A DNA stretch of 6,274 nucleotides, taken from positions 1-6,274 of the forward strand of contig CAJTTS010000152.1 in NCBI GenBank assembly GCA_910579155.1, in the 5' to 3' direction. Position 1 is the first letter of the stretch, and each line of letters opens with the position of its first letter. The DNA comes from an uncultured Oscillospiraceae bacterium. GTDB taxonomy: Bacteria; Bacillota_A; Clostridia; Oscillospirales; Oscillospiraceae. The position numbers and the translations under genes were made by a program. Below, in pieces: positions 1-6,069 of this stretch. Below the pieces are notes generated by a model that searched no databases, was not told where the DNA came from, and saw only the letters and a list, made by a program, of their open reading frames with translations.

Positions 1-53
1 TGGACTACATCGGCGTACCTTATCAACCTGTGACGAACGAAAGGAGCGAGTGA
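1..53 (+). CDS. C-terminal end of an unidentified upstream gene (partial)
   Basis: The third frame is open from the window edge to a TGA at 51-53 and would encode the tail DYIGVPYQPVTNERSE. The stop lies 2 nt before the ATG of the next gene and overlaps that gene's ribosome binding site, the usual arrangement inside an operon, which is the main reason to favour this frame. In related elements the gene upstream of this region belongs to the transfer machinery (a VirB4-type ATPase is typical nearby), but 16 residues are too few to identify a family and I do not assign one. The second frame is also open across the edge, so the frame choice is an inference. Confidence 0.45.
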   Translation, partial: DYIGVPYQPVTNERSE

Positions 54-55
54 CT

Positions 56-562
56 ATGGACAACGAAATCTATCTCATCCACCTGGACGATTACCTGAGC
101 CACATTGACGGCAAACTGGAGATGTACGATCTGCTGCTGGAGCTGGTGCGGTCTGTGCGGAAGGACCTGGAGGCCGGGGAGCCGTCCCAGGCCATGCGGA
201 CACTGTGCGCCTACGAGCAGCAGGCCCATGAGCTGTATGAGAGCTGGGACATCTCCGATGCCTACGCCGAGAGCGGCGCCCCGGACGATCTGGCCCAGCT
301 GATGGAGGACGAGCTGCTGCCCGCCTGGGATGAGGATGAGGATACTGGCACGGAGAATGACGGCGGTATGGCAGATGACATGGAGGATGATGGGATGAAC
401 GGCGAGACCTCTGCCGCCGCCTATCTCCTGCGGGCTGTGGGACAACTGAACCGGGTCACGGCCAATATCCTGGAAATCACCAAGGCGATGGTGGTGTACG
501 AGAACGCCATCGACCGTATCTTGAACAACAGTGAGATGCCGGAGAACGACTGTGCCGACTAA
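56..562 (+). CDS. Unrecognised acidic ICE protein, 168 aa
   Basis: I do not recognise a named domain. The protein has no signal peptide or membrane segment and should be cytosolic. Residues 1-75 are predicted mostly helical, with leucine-rich stretches such as LEMYDLLLELVRSV. Residues about 80-118 are a strongly acidic low-complexity linker (runs like DEDEDTGTEND and DDMEDD). The last 45 residues look helical again. ATG at 56 is chosen because AAGGAG at 41-46 lies 9 nt upstream; a GTG at 50 in the same frame is only 3 nt from it. The gene starts 2 nt after the upstream stop, and its 3' end overlaps the peptidase gene by 11 nt, so the two are probably translated together. Position just before the CD1108-type peptidase suggests a conjugation accessory protein, but this is context only. 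Confidence 0.85.
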   Translation: MDNEIYLIHLDDYLSHIDGKLEMYDLLLELVRSVRKDLEAGEPSQAMRTLCAYEQQAHELYESWDISDAYAESGAPDDLAQLMEDELLPAWDEDEDTGTENDGGMADDMEDDGMNGETSAAAYLLRAVGQLNRVTANILEITKAMVVYENAIDRILNNSEMPENDCAD

Positions 563-2312
563 GGGAAAGACCCGTCTCCATTTCACCGATGCCGAGCAGG
601 ACGGGGGCCGTCTGAAGGAGCATGACCGGGCGAAAGAGCGTGAGGCGGACCGGGCGGCGATGCGGAAAGATGCACCGCCGCCCAAGGACCGCAAAAAGAT
701 GAAACGGCGCATGACCGAGCAAAAATCTGGCGCTGGAAAAAAGAAAAAGGGCAAATCCACCAATCCGAAAACTGCTAAAACTGCGGGCCAGCTGCAATTT
801 GAGGAAAACAAGCTCAAACCGCCCTCTAAGCTGTCCCATACGGTCAAGGATGCCCCTGTGCTGGCACTCTCCGGCAAGCTGCACCACAAGGTCAGCGAGG
901 CGGAGGATGATAATGTTGGCGTGGAGAGCGCCCACCGGCTGGAGCAGACCGCCGAGGCCGGTGTTCATCTGACGGAGCGTTCCCGCCGCGCCCATAAGCT
1001 GCGGGAGTACCGGGCCACAGAACGGGCGGAGATCAATGCCCTCCACCGGCAGTCCCTCCGGGACAATCCAGAGCTGGGCAGCAATCCGCTGTCACGCTGG
1101 CAGCAAAAACAGGCCATCAAAAAGCAATACGCCGCCGCAAAGCGTTCCGGGCAGAGGGCTGGTGAGGCGTCAAAGGCCACATCCACCATGGCGGAACGGG
1201 TATCCGACACGCTGAAAGGCGCAGCAGAAACAAGCAAACAAGCTGGTGCGTTTATCATGCGGCACAAGAAGGGCTTTCTCATTGTCATCGGCTTGTTTCT
1301 CATTCTGGTGATGTTCTTGAATATGATGTCCTCCTGTTCCGTGCTGGCCGAGGCCATTCTGGGCAGCAGTGCGGGCGGCACTTATCCCTGCGAGGATGCG
1401 GATATGCTGGGGGCCGAGGCAGATTATGCCGCGCTGGAGGCTGCTTTGCAGCACGAGGTGGACAATTACCCCAGTTACCACCCCGGCTATGACGAGTACC
1501 GTTATGACCTGGACAGCATCGGACATGACCCCTATGTGCTGATTGCTATTCTCACCGCCTATCATCAGGGGACATGGACCAGGAACGAGGTACAGGGGAC
1601 GCTGCAAATGCTCTTTGACCGGCAGTACACCCTCACTCAGACAGTAGAAGTGGAAGTCCGCTACCGAACGGAAACACGGACGGACAGCAACGGTGATGAC
1701 TACGATGTGGAAGTTCCCTATGACTACTACATTTGCAATGTGACCCTGGATAACTTCGACCTGTCCCATCTCCCGGTCTACATTCTAAGTGAAGATCAAC
1801 TGAGCGCCTACTCCGTTTATATGGCAAACCAAGGCAACCGGCCAGACCTGTTCCCTATCGGCCAATATCCCAATGCCTCCCAGCGGCAGGACTATTTGGA
1901 CTATGATGTTCCCCCGGAGGCGCTGGAAGATGAGGTATTCTCCGCCATGCTCACTGAGGCAGAGAAGTATCTGGGGATGCCCTATGTCTGGGGCGGCAGC
2001 AGTCCCAGCACATCCTTTGACTGTTCCGGCTTTGTGTCGTGGGTCATCAATCACAGCGGCTGGGACGTGGGACGGCTGGGGGCCAAGGCCCTGTGTAATC
2101 TCTGCACCCCGGTCTCACCCGCCAATGCCCGCCCCGGCGATTTGGTGTTTTTCATCAACACCTATGACGCACCGGACCCCAACGCACCCACCCACTGTGG
2201 TATCTATGTGGGCGAAAACATGATGATACACTGTGGAAACCCCATTTCCTATGCCGATTTGACCTCAAATTATTGGCAAAATCATTTTTACTGCTACGGC
2301 AGACTTCCCTAA
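552..2312 (+). CDS. Membrane-anchored NlpC/P60 (C40) peptidase, CD1108 family mobile element protein
   Basis: This is the likely cell-wall hydrolase of the conjugation machine, which cuts peptidoglycan peptide cross-bridges so the mating channel can pass. Of 586 residues, about 1-240 are a very basic, hydrophilic, lysine/arginine-rich cytosolic region. Residues 241-262 (GFLIVIGLFLILVMFLNMM) form a membrane span with positive residues on its N-terminal side, giving N-in, C-out topology. Residues about 270-455 are an extracytosolic linker typical of this family, and about 461-586 are the NlpC/P60 domain. Catalytic residues are visible: Cys491 in FDCSGF, His548 in THCGIYVG and a third polar residue at His560 in MIHCGN; a MPYVWGG motif precedes the cysteine. 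The start is GTG at 552, with GGAG at 541-544 placed 7 nt upstream; in-frame GTG 531 has no comparable site. No second lysozyme-like domain is present. Confidence 0.93.
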   Translation: MPTKGKTRLHFTDAEQDGGRLKEHDRAKEREADRAAMRKDAPPPKDRKKMKRRMTEQKSGAGKKKKGKSTNPKTAKTAGQLQFEENKLKPPSKLSHTVKDAPVLALSGKLHHKVSEAEDDNVGVESAHRLEQTAEAGVHLTERSRRAHKLREYRATERAEINALHRQSLRDNPELGSNPLSRWQQKQAIKKQYAAAKRSGQRAGEASKATSTMAERVSDTLKGAAETSKQAGAFIMRHKKGFLIVIGLFLILVMFLNMMSSCSVLAEAILGSSAGGTYPCEDADMLGAEADYAALEAALQHEVDNYPSYHPGYDEYRYDLDSIGHDPYVLIAILTAYHQGTWTRNEVQGTLQMLFDRQYTLTQTVEVEVRYRTETRTDSNGDDYDVEVPYDYYICNVTLDNFDLSHLPVYILSEDQLSAYSVYMANQGNRPDLFPIGQYPNASQRQDYLDYDVPPEALEDEVFSAMLTEAEKYLGMPYVWGGSSPSTSFDCSGFVSWVINHSGWDVGRLGAKALCNLCTPVSPANARPGDLVFFINTYDAPDPNAPTHCGIYVGENMMIHCGNPISYADLTSNYWQNHFYCYGRLP

Positions 2313-2317
2313 AGGAG
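2313..2317 (+). promoter_or_regulatory. Ribosome binding site that points to an ACG start
   Basis: AGGAG directly follows the peptidase stop. It is 9 nt from the ACG at 2327, a normal distance, but only 2 nt from the nearest ATG (2320), which is out of frame with DUF4315 and ends after 14 codons. The site therefore supports 2327 as the original initiation point. Confidence 0.6.
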
Positions 2318-2326
2318 TGATGAGAA

Positions 2327-2569
2327 ACGAATCCGAAAATCAAGAAGATCGACAACGAGTATGAGAAGAACGCCGCCAAGATCACAGAACTCCAGGCCCG
2401 TCAGCGGGAGCTGGAAAAGCAGCGGATGGAGCTGGAGAACTTGGACATCATCGGTCTCGTGCGAAGCATGGGCCTGTCGCCGGACCAGCTGGCGGCGCTC
2501 ATCAAGGCCGCGCCGCCCCAGCCGGTCCCTGAACCGGAGCGGAAGGAGGACGGCTATGAGACGGTTTAA
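2327..2569 (+). CDS. DUF4315 family protein, apparent ACG start
   Basis: This small coiled-coil protein (80 aa counting the first codon) is found beside the CD1107/CD1108 genes in Tn1549-type elements; its function is unknown. The body starts NPKIKKIDNEYEKNAAKI, and residues about 8-38 are a charged heptad-like coil (ITELQARQRELEKQRMELEN). A short helical section with VRSMGLSPDQLAALI follows, then a proline/glutamate tail. No ATG, GTG or TTG lies in frame between the upstream in-frame TGA (2321-2323) and the domain start. The codon just before Asn2 is ACG, one transition away from ATG and 9 nt from the AGGAG site. The next in-frame ATG falls inside the coil and would remove about 32 residues. 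Either ACG is used inefficiently, the gene is silenced by a point mutation, or the base is a sequence error. The 3' end overlaps the next gene by 14 nt. Confidence 0.82.
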   Translation, partial: TNPKIKKIDNEYEKNAAKITELQARQRELEKQRMELENLDIIGLVRSMGLSPDQLAALIKAAPPQPVPEPERKEDGYETV

Positions 2570-3248
2570 GACCTTGCTCCTGCTGCTGTCCGCCACGCTC
2601 ATGCTCTCCACCTGTGCCGCCCCTGCCTACGCCTTTTCGGATGAAACGGAGGAAAATCCCCCGGTTACGGGCGGTGTGGAGACCCAGCCCCTGACCCCGG
2701 AGGGCAACATGACCTTGGTGGACGATATTGACGGCGAGGCCGGAGAAGATAAGCAGTTTATCGTGGTCCAGAGCCGTGCCGGTCACTACTTCTATATCAT
2801 CATCGACCGGGCAGCGGAGGGGGACAATATCGTCCACTTCCTGAACCAGGTGGACGAGGCCGACCTTCTCTCGCTGATCGAACAGGAGGAACAGGCCCCG
2901 CCCGTCTGCTCCTGTACGGTCAAATGCGCCGCCGGAGCTGTGAATACCGCCTGTGAGGTCTGCGCTGTCAATATGTCCGAGTGCGCCGGACCGGAGCCGG
3001 AGCCGCAGGAGCCAGATAAGCCCCCGGAGGCCCCAGCCACCCCGGAGACTCCGGAAAAGAAGGGCGGCAATCCACTGATAATCGTGGCGCTGCTGGCGGT
3101 TCTGGGTGCTGGCGGTGCGGTGGCCTATCTGAAATTCTTCAAGAAAAAGGCGGATACCAAAGGCAGCGCCGATTTGGATGACTACGACTACGGCACGGAG
3201 GATGAAGAGGACGAACCGGAGGATGACGAGGACATGGAGGACGAATGA
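2556..3248 (+). CDS. DUF4366 domain surface protein, CD1107 family mobile element protein
   Basis: This is a 230-aa envelope protein of the transfer region with no known biochemical activity. Residues 1-26 are a signal peptide (MRRF, leucine core, then APAYA with likely cleavage after Ala26). An exported domain covers about 27-143 and ends in a seven-cysteine cluster (Cys118, 120, 124, 133, 136, 143; plus Cys20 in the signal). Then come a Pro/Glu linker (144-169), a membrane span (about 173-195, NPLIIVALLAVLGAGG) followed by KKK, and a very acidic tail. So it is a single-span protein with its N-domain outside and its acidic tail inside. ATG at 2556 has AGGAGG at 2544-2549, 6 nt upstream; the longer in-frame reading upstream merely overlaps DUF4315. 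Start lies within the DUF4315 gene (14-nt overlap), so translation is probably coupled. The LSTC around Cys20 is a poor lipobox. Confidence 0.9.
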   Translation: MRRFKTLLLLLSATLMLSTCAAPAYAFSDETEENPPVTGGVETQPLTPEGNMTLVDDIDGEAGEDKQFIVVQSRAGHYFYIIIDRAAEGDNIVHFLNQVDEADLLSLIEQEEQAPPVCSCTVKCAAGAVNTACEVCAVNMSECAGPEPEPQEPDKPPEAPATPETPEKKGGNPLIIVALLAVLGAGGAVAYLKFFKKKADTKGSADLDDYDYGTEDEEDEPEDDEDMEDE

Positions 3249-3430
3249 AATATTTTACCCGCAGTCCGCTGGAACGGATGATGATGCAGCCTCCCATCGC
3301 CCAGGCCAGACCTGACCCGGCCCCGCCTGTTCCCCAAAGCCACCCCTGCTATGGCTGCAAACGGCTGAACGAAAGCTCTGGATGTGTTTTGCCCTGCTAT
3401 CGGGGTGTGGAGCGGATGCCGCCCCGGTGA
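3245..3430 (+). CDS. Small four-cysteine protein, 61 aa
   Basis: The gene starts with ATG at 3245 and shares ATGA with the stop of the DUF4366 gene; GGAGG at 3236-3240 lies 4 nt upstream. The product MKYFTRSPLERMMMQ... has a proline-rich middle and a C-terminal CYGC-x8-CVLPC pattern (Cys35, Cys38, Cys47, Cys51), which looks like a small zinc-binding knuckle. I recall similar short proteins between DUF4366 and topoisomerase III in this family of elements, but I know no assigned function. It has no signal peptide or membrane segment, so it is probably cytosolic. The close coupling, good ribosome binding site and ordered cysteines make it a real gene despite its size. Confidence 0.8.
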   Translation: MKYFTRSPLERMMMQPPIAQARPDPAPPVPQSHPCYGCKRLNESSGCVLPCYRGVERMPPR

Positions 3431-3446
3431 AAGGATAGCGTTACAA

Positions 3447-3452
3447 TATAAT
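3447..3452 (+). promoter_or_regulatory. Possible -10 box (TATAAT) upstream of topoisomerase gene
   Basis: A perfect TATAAT stands in a short AT-rich patch of an otherwise GC-rich region, 71 nt before the topoisomerase start codon. No good -35 is present at 16-18 nt; the best match, GTGAAA at 3427-3432, is at a 14-nt spacing. It could be a weak internal promoter giving the topoisomerase gene a transcript with a hairpin leader, or chance. Confidence 0.35.
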
Positions 3453-3461
3453 CACCTTTTT

Positions 3462-3494
3462 GCAAGCGGTCTGGTGCAGTTCCAGGCCGCTTGC
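3462..3494 (+). terminator. 13-bp stem-loop before topoisomerase III; possible weak terminator or attenuator
   Basis: GCAAGCGGTCTGG (3462-3474) pairs with CCAGGCCGCTTGC (3482-3494) along its whole length, with one G-T wobble, around a 7-nt loop TGCAGTT. It is followed by CTCATTTTC, only four consecutive T residues, so intrinsic termination would be partial at best. It lies in the 87-nt gap between the small Cys protein and the topoisomerase gene, 9 nt before the AAGGAGG. Attenuation, mRNA end protection or RNase processing are all possible. Confidence 0.5.
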
Positions 3495-3503
3495 CTCATT
3501 TTC

Positions 3504-3510
3504 AAGGAGG
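3504..3510 (+). promoter_or_regulatory. Strong ribosome binding site selecting TTG start of topoisomerase III
   Basis: AAGGAGG is 7 nt from the TTG at 3518 but only 1 nt from the in-frame ATG at 3512, so the TTG is the better start. Confidence 0.7.
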
Positions 3511-3517
3511 AATGACT

Positions 3518-5584
3518 TTGCCCAAACAGAAACTCGTGATCGCGGAAAAGCCCTCCGTGGGCATGGCTCTGGCGAAGGTGCTGGGAGCCAGAGGCAAGAG
3601 AAAAGGCTACATGATCGGCGGCGGCTATATCGTCAGTTGGTGTGTGGGCCATCTGGCGGGGCTGGCGGATGCCGCCGTCTATGACCCCAGCTATGCCAAG
3701 TGGCGCTGGAACGACCTGCCCATCATCCCCGACAGCTGGCGCTTTACCCTGGACAAGAGAAAGGCAGAACAGTTTGACATTCTTCGGACCCTGATGCGCC
3801 GGGAGGAAGTCACGGAGGTCATCAACGCCTGCGACGCCGGACGGGAGGGGGAGCTGATCTTCCGCACGGTCTACCACCTGGCGGGCTGCACCCTGCCCAT
3901 GAAACGGCTGTGGATCTCCAGCATGGAGGATGCCGCCATCCGGGAGGGTTTTGCCAACCTTCGACCCGGCAGCGACTTTGACGGCCTGTACCACGCCGCC
4001 CTGTGCCGTGCCAAAGCGGATTGGCTGGTGGGCATCAACGCCACCCGGCTGTTTTCTGTCATGTACCGCCATACCCTCAACGTGGGTCGGGTCATGTCAC
4101 CCACTCTGGCCCTGCTGGTCCAGCGGGAGGCGGAAATTGGGGCCTTTGAGCCTGCACTGTTCTACACGGTGGAGCTGAACTGCGGCGGGATGACCTTCGC
4201 CGGAGAGCGGATTTCCGATAAGGCAGAGGCAAAGGCCCTCGCTGATAGATGTAAGGATACGCTGCTGCTGGCCCAGAAAGTGGAGCGGAAGGAGAAGTCC
4301 GAAAAGGCCCCCGCCCTCTACGACCTCACCACCCTTCAGCGGGAGGCCAACCGGACTTTGGGCTACACCGCCCAGCAGACCCTGGACTACCTTCAGAAAC
4401 TTTATGAGAAAAAGCTCTGCACCTACCCCCGGACGGACAGCCGCTATCTGACGGAGGACATGAAGGGCAATGTTCCCGCTTTGACTTTCATCGCCTCCGT
4501 CCTCTGCGGCGTGAAGGAGCCGGAGAAGGTGCTGGCCTCCCAGGTCTGCAACAACAGCAAGGTCAGCGACCATCACGCCATTGTCCCTACCAAGACCGCC
4601 GCCACCGGCATCAATATCGGCGATCTGCCCACGGGAGAGCGGGAGATACTGCGGCTGGTGGCCCTGTCCCTTCTCCGGGCAGTCTGTCCTGCCTACCGCT
4701 ATGCTGAAACCGCTGTGACGGCGGAGTGCGGCAATCACAGCTTCACCGCCAAGGGCCGGGAGCTGTTGGAGTTGGGCTGGAGGGCCTACGCCGACAAGGA
4801 GCCGAACAAGGACGACACTCTGCCCGAGGGCCTGTCCCAGGACGCCACTTTGACGGTGAAGGAGGCCCTGGTGAAGGAGGGCAGCACCACCCCGCCCCGG
4901 CACTTTACTGAAGATACTATCCTGAAAAGCATGGAGACCGCTGGCGTGGAGGATATGCCGGAAGACGTGGAGCGCAAGGGCATCGGCACTCCGGCCACCC
5001 GTGCCAGCATCCTGGAAAAGCTGGTATCCTCTGGCTTTGTGGAGCGGAAGAAGGCCAAAAAGGTCACGAGCCTTATTCCCACCCAGGAGGGCAATTCTCT
5101 CATCACGGTCCTGCCGGAGATGCTGCAATCCCCGCTGCTGACGGCGGAGTGGGAGAACCGGCTGAAACAGGTGGAGCAGGGGGAGCTGTCCCCGGAGGAC
5201 TTCATGGAGGCCATCTCTGCCATGGTGCGGGAGCTGGCGGCAACCTGTTCCCCGGTCCCTGGCGGCGAGGTGCTGTTCCCTTCTGGCAAGGAGCGCGTTG
5301 GCCCCTGTCCCCGGTGCGGTGGGAACGTCACCGAGAGCAAGAAGGGCTTTTTCTGTGAGAATCCCTCCTGCCGGTTTGCCCTCTGGAAAGACAACCGCTT
5401 TTTCGCCGCCAAGAAGAAGGACTTCGACCGGGATACCGCCGCCGCTCTGCTGAACGTGGGCAAGCTCCATCTTACTGGCTGTTGGTCCGAGAAAACGAAC
5501 AAGACCTATGACGCCACGGTCTACCTGGAGGACGATGGGGAGAAGTCCAACTACCGGCTGGAGTTTGATGATGGGAACGGCTGA
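3518..5584 (+). CDS. topB: DNA topoisomerase III (type IA)
   Basis: This enzyme relaxes and decatenates DNA by cutting one strand through a 5'-phosphotyrosyl link and passing another strand; ICE-borne copies probably resolve structures during element replication or transfer. The 688 residues match TopB length (E. coli about 650) plus a C-terminal extension. A Toprim domain begins at VIAEKPS (Glu10) and carries DAGREGE at 106-112. The catalytic tyrosine is Tyr303 in CTYPRTDSRYL, and the GIGTPATRA motif is at 488-496. A C-terminal zinc ribbon uses Cys597, Cys600, Cys613 and Cys618 and is followed by a short TopoC-like domain. TTG at 3518 is chosen over ATG 3512 by ribosome binding site spacing. 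The gene overlaps the VLP gene by 14 nt. The Gly at the second acidic Toprim position (DAG rather than DAD) is common in Gram-positive and ICE TopB relatives and is not a defect. Confidence 0.97.
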   Translation: MPKQKLVIAEKPSVGMALAKVLGARGKRKGYMIGGGYIVSWCVGHLAGLADAAVYDPSYAKWRWNDLPIIPDSWRFTLDKRKAEQFDILRTLMRREEVTEVINACDAGREGELIFRTVYHLAGCTLPMKRLWISSMEDAAIREGFANLRPGSDFDGLYHAALCRAKADWLVGINATRLFSVMYRHTLNVGRVMSPTLALLVQREAEIGAFEPALFYTVELNCGGMTFAGERISDKAEAKALADRCKDTLLLAQKVERKEKSEKAPALYDLTTLQREANRTLGYTAQQTLDYLQKLYEKKLCTYPRTDSRYLTEDMKGNVPALTFIASVLCGVKEPEKVLASQVCNNSKVSDHHAIVPTKTAATGINIGDLPTGEREILRLVALSLLRAVCPAYRYAETAVTAECGNHSFTAKGRELLELGWRAYADKEPNKDDTLPEGLSQDATLTVKEALVKEGSTTPPRHFTEDTILKSMETAGVEDMPEDVERKGIGTPATRASILEKLVSSGFVERKKAKKVTSLIPTQEGNSLITVLPEMLQSPLLTAEWENRLKQVEQGELSPEDFMEAISAMVRELAATCSPVPGGEVLFPSGKERVGPCPRCGGNVTESKKGFFCENPSCRFALWKDNRFFAAKKKDFDRDTAAALLNVGKLHLTGCWSEKTNKTYDATVYLEDDGEKSNYRLEFDDGNG

Positions 5585-5954
5585 CCTTCCCCGTATGACC
5601 GAAAAGCAGTTTTCCAGGGCTAAAAAGCTCCTTCGCCATCTGTGCGCCAATTATGACCGGGGAAACTGCCTGCTGCTGGATGACGGGTACGACCCCTGCC
5701 CCTGTCCGCAGCTGATTTCCAACACCCTGCTGTGCCGCTACTTCCGTTCCGCTGTCCTTCCGGCTGACCGGGAGCTGTGGGCGGAGATCGTGGGCGGCAC
5801 TTCATTGCGGCGCTGCATCGTTTGCGGCAGGCCCATCTTCCGTCCCTCCAATGCTGCGAAATACTGCATAAACTGCGCCGCCAGAGAGCGCCGGAAAAAA
5901 GATGCGGCAAGGAAGCAAAAACACCGCCTGGATGTCCGCAAATCGGGCCTCTAA
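5571..5954 (+). CDS. Cysteine-rich VLP domain protein, 127 aa
   Basis: Residues 10-70 match the cysteine-rich VLP family of mobile elements: NYDRGNCLLLDDG, then CPCPQLISNTLLCRYFRSAVLP, with the namesake VLP at 62-64 and Cys25, 33, 43, 45 and 55. A second cysteine pair set, CIVC (82, 85) and CINC (99, 102), looks like a small zinc finger, followed by a basic tail (ARERRKKDAARKQKHR) suited to nucleic acid binding. Function is unknown. The start at ATG 5571 has GGAG at 5560-5563, 7 nt upstream, and lies inside the end of the topoisomerase gene; the later ATG 5595 has no ribosome binding site. Coupling to topoisomerase III suggests a partner in DNA handling. The last seven codons (DVRKSGL) fall within one arm of an inverted repeat. 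Confidence 0.9.
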   Translation: MGTADLPRMTEKQFSRAKKLLRHLCANYDRGNCLLLDDGYDPCPCPQLISNTLLCRYFRSAVLPADRELWAEIVGGTSLRRCIVCGRPIFRPSNAAKYCINCAARERRKKDAARKQKHRLDVRKSGL

Positions 5955-6047
5955 AAGCCCTGCGGCACAGGACTTTCCGAGCAGCTGAACACAGGGAGGA
6001 ATGGAATTACATTCAGAGGCCCGAAATCGGCTTTGATTTGCGGACAT
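5932..6047. repeat. Imperfect inverted repeat spanning the VLP gene end and the intergenic gap
   Basis: The left arm (5932-5952) is ATGTCCGCAAATC followed by GGGCCTCT. Its full reverse complement occurs on the right as AGAGGCCC (6015-6022) and GATTTGCGGACAT (6035-6047), 21 base pairs in all, interrupted only by a 12-nt insert at 6023-6034. The right side can form its own small hairpin, AAATC (6024-6028) with GATTT (6035-6039). The loop between arms is 62 nt. The VLP stop codon starts on the last base of the left arm. As RNA it could be a terminator-like or protective stem, but no T-tract follows. Confidence 0.75.
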
Positions 6048-6069
6048 TACTACCATGAAAGGAGGCCCC
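5955..6069. other. Intergenic gap between VLP and ArdC-like genes
   Basis: I see no convincing gene or promoter in this gap. It holds the loop and right arm of the inverted repeat and, at 6058-6065, the AAAGGAGG ribosome binding site of the next gene. TACATT at 6008-6013 resembles a -10 box, but no -35 matches, so I do not call a promoter. Confidence 0.5.

Noticed and set aside
23..889. 288-codon minus-strand frame, plus shorter ones at 477-1046 and 1170-1769
   Set aside because: They are antisense to the acidic protein and the peptidase gene, which have clear starts, overlaps and domains; the antisense products show low-complexity composition only.
2320..2364. ATG at 2320 as a 14-codon gene or as the DUF4315 start
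   Set aside because: It is only 2 nt from the AGGAG, is out of frame with DUF4315, and reaches a stop after 14 codons with no sign of a frameshift site.
2604..2618. Lipoprotein signal (LSTC) in the DUF4366 protein
   Set aside because: Thr before the Cys is a poor lipobox residue, and a normal signal peptidase I site (AYA-F) follows; ordinary cleavage is more likely.
3462..3494. Hairpin as an origin of transfer
   Set aside because: No relaxase gene is next to it in the window, and no nick-site motif that I can recognise; an RNA leader role fits its place better.
3833..3853. Toprim motif DAGREGE with Gly in place of the second Asp, considered as an inactivated enzyme
   Set aside because: The DAGREGE form is common in Gram-positive and ICE topoisomerase III proteins, and the catalytic tyrosine and other motifs are intact.
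4097..5650. 517-codon open frame on the minus strand
   Set aside because: It lies wholly opposite topoisomerase III, whose motifs are all intact. Long antisense frames are expected from GC-rich codon use, and the product has no recognisable domain and no good ribosome binding site.
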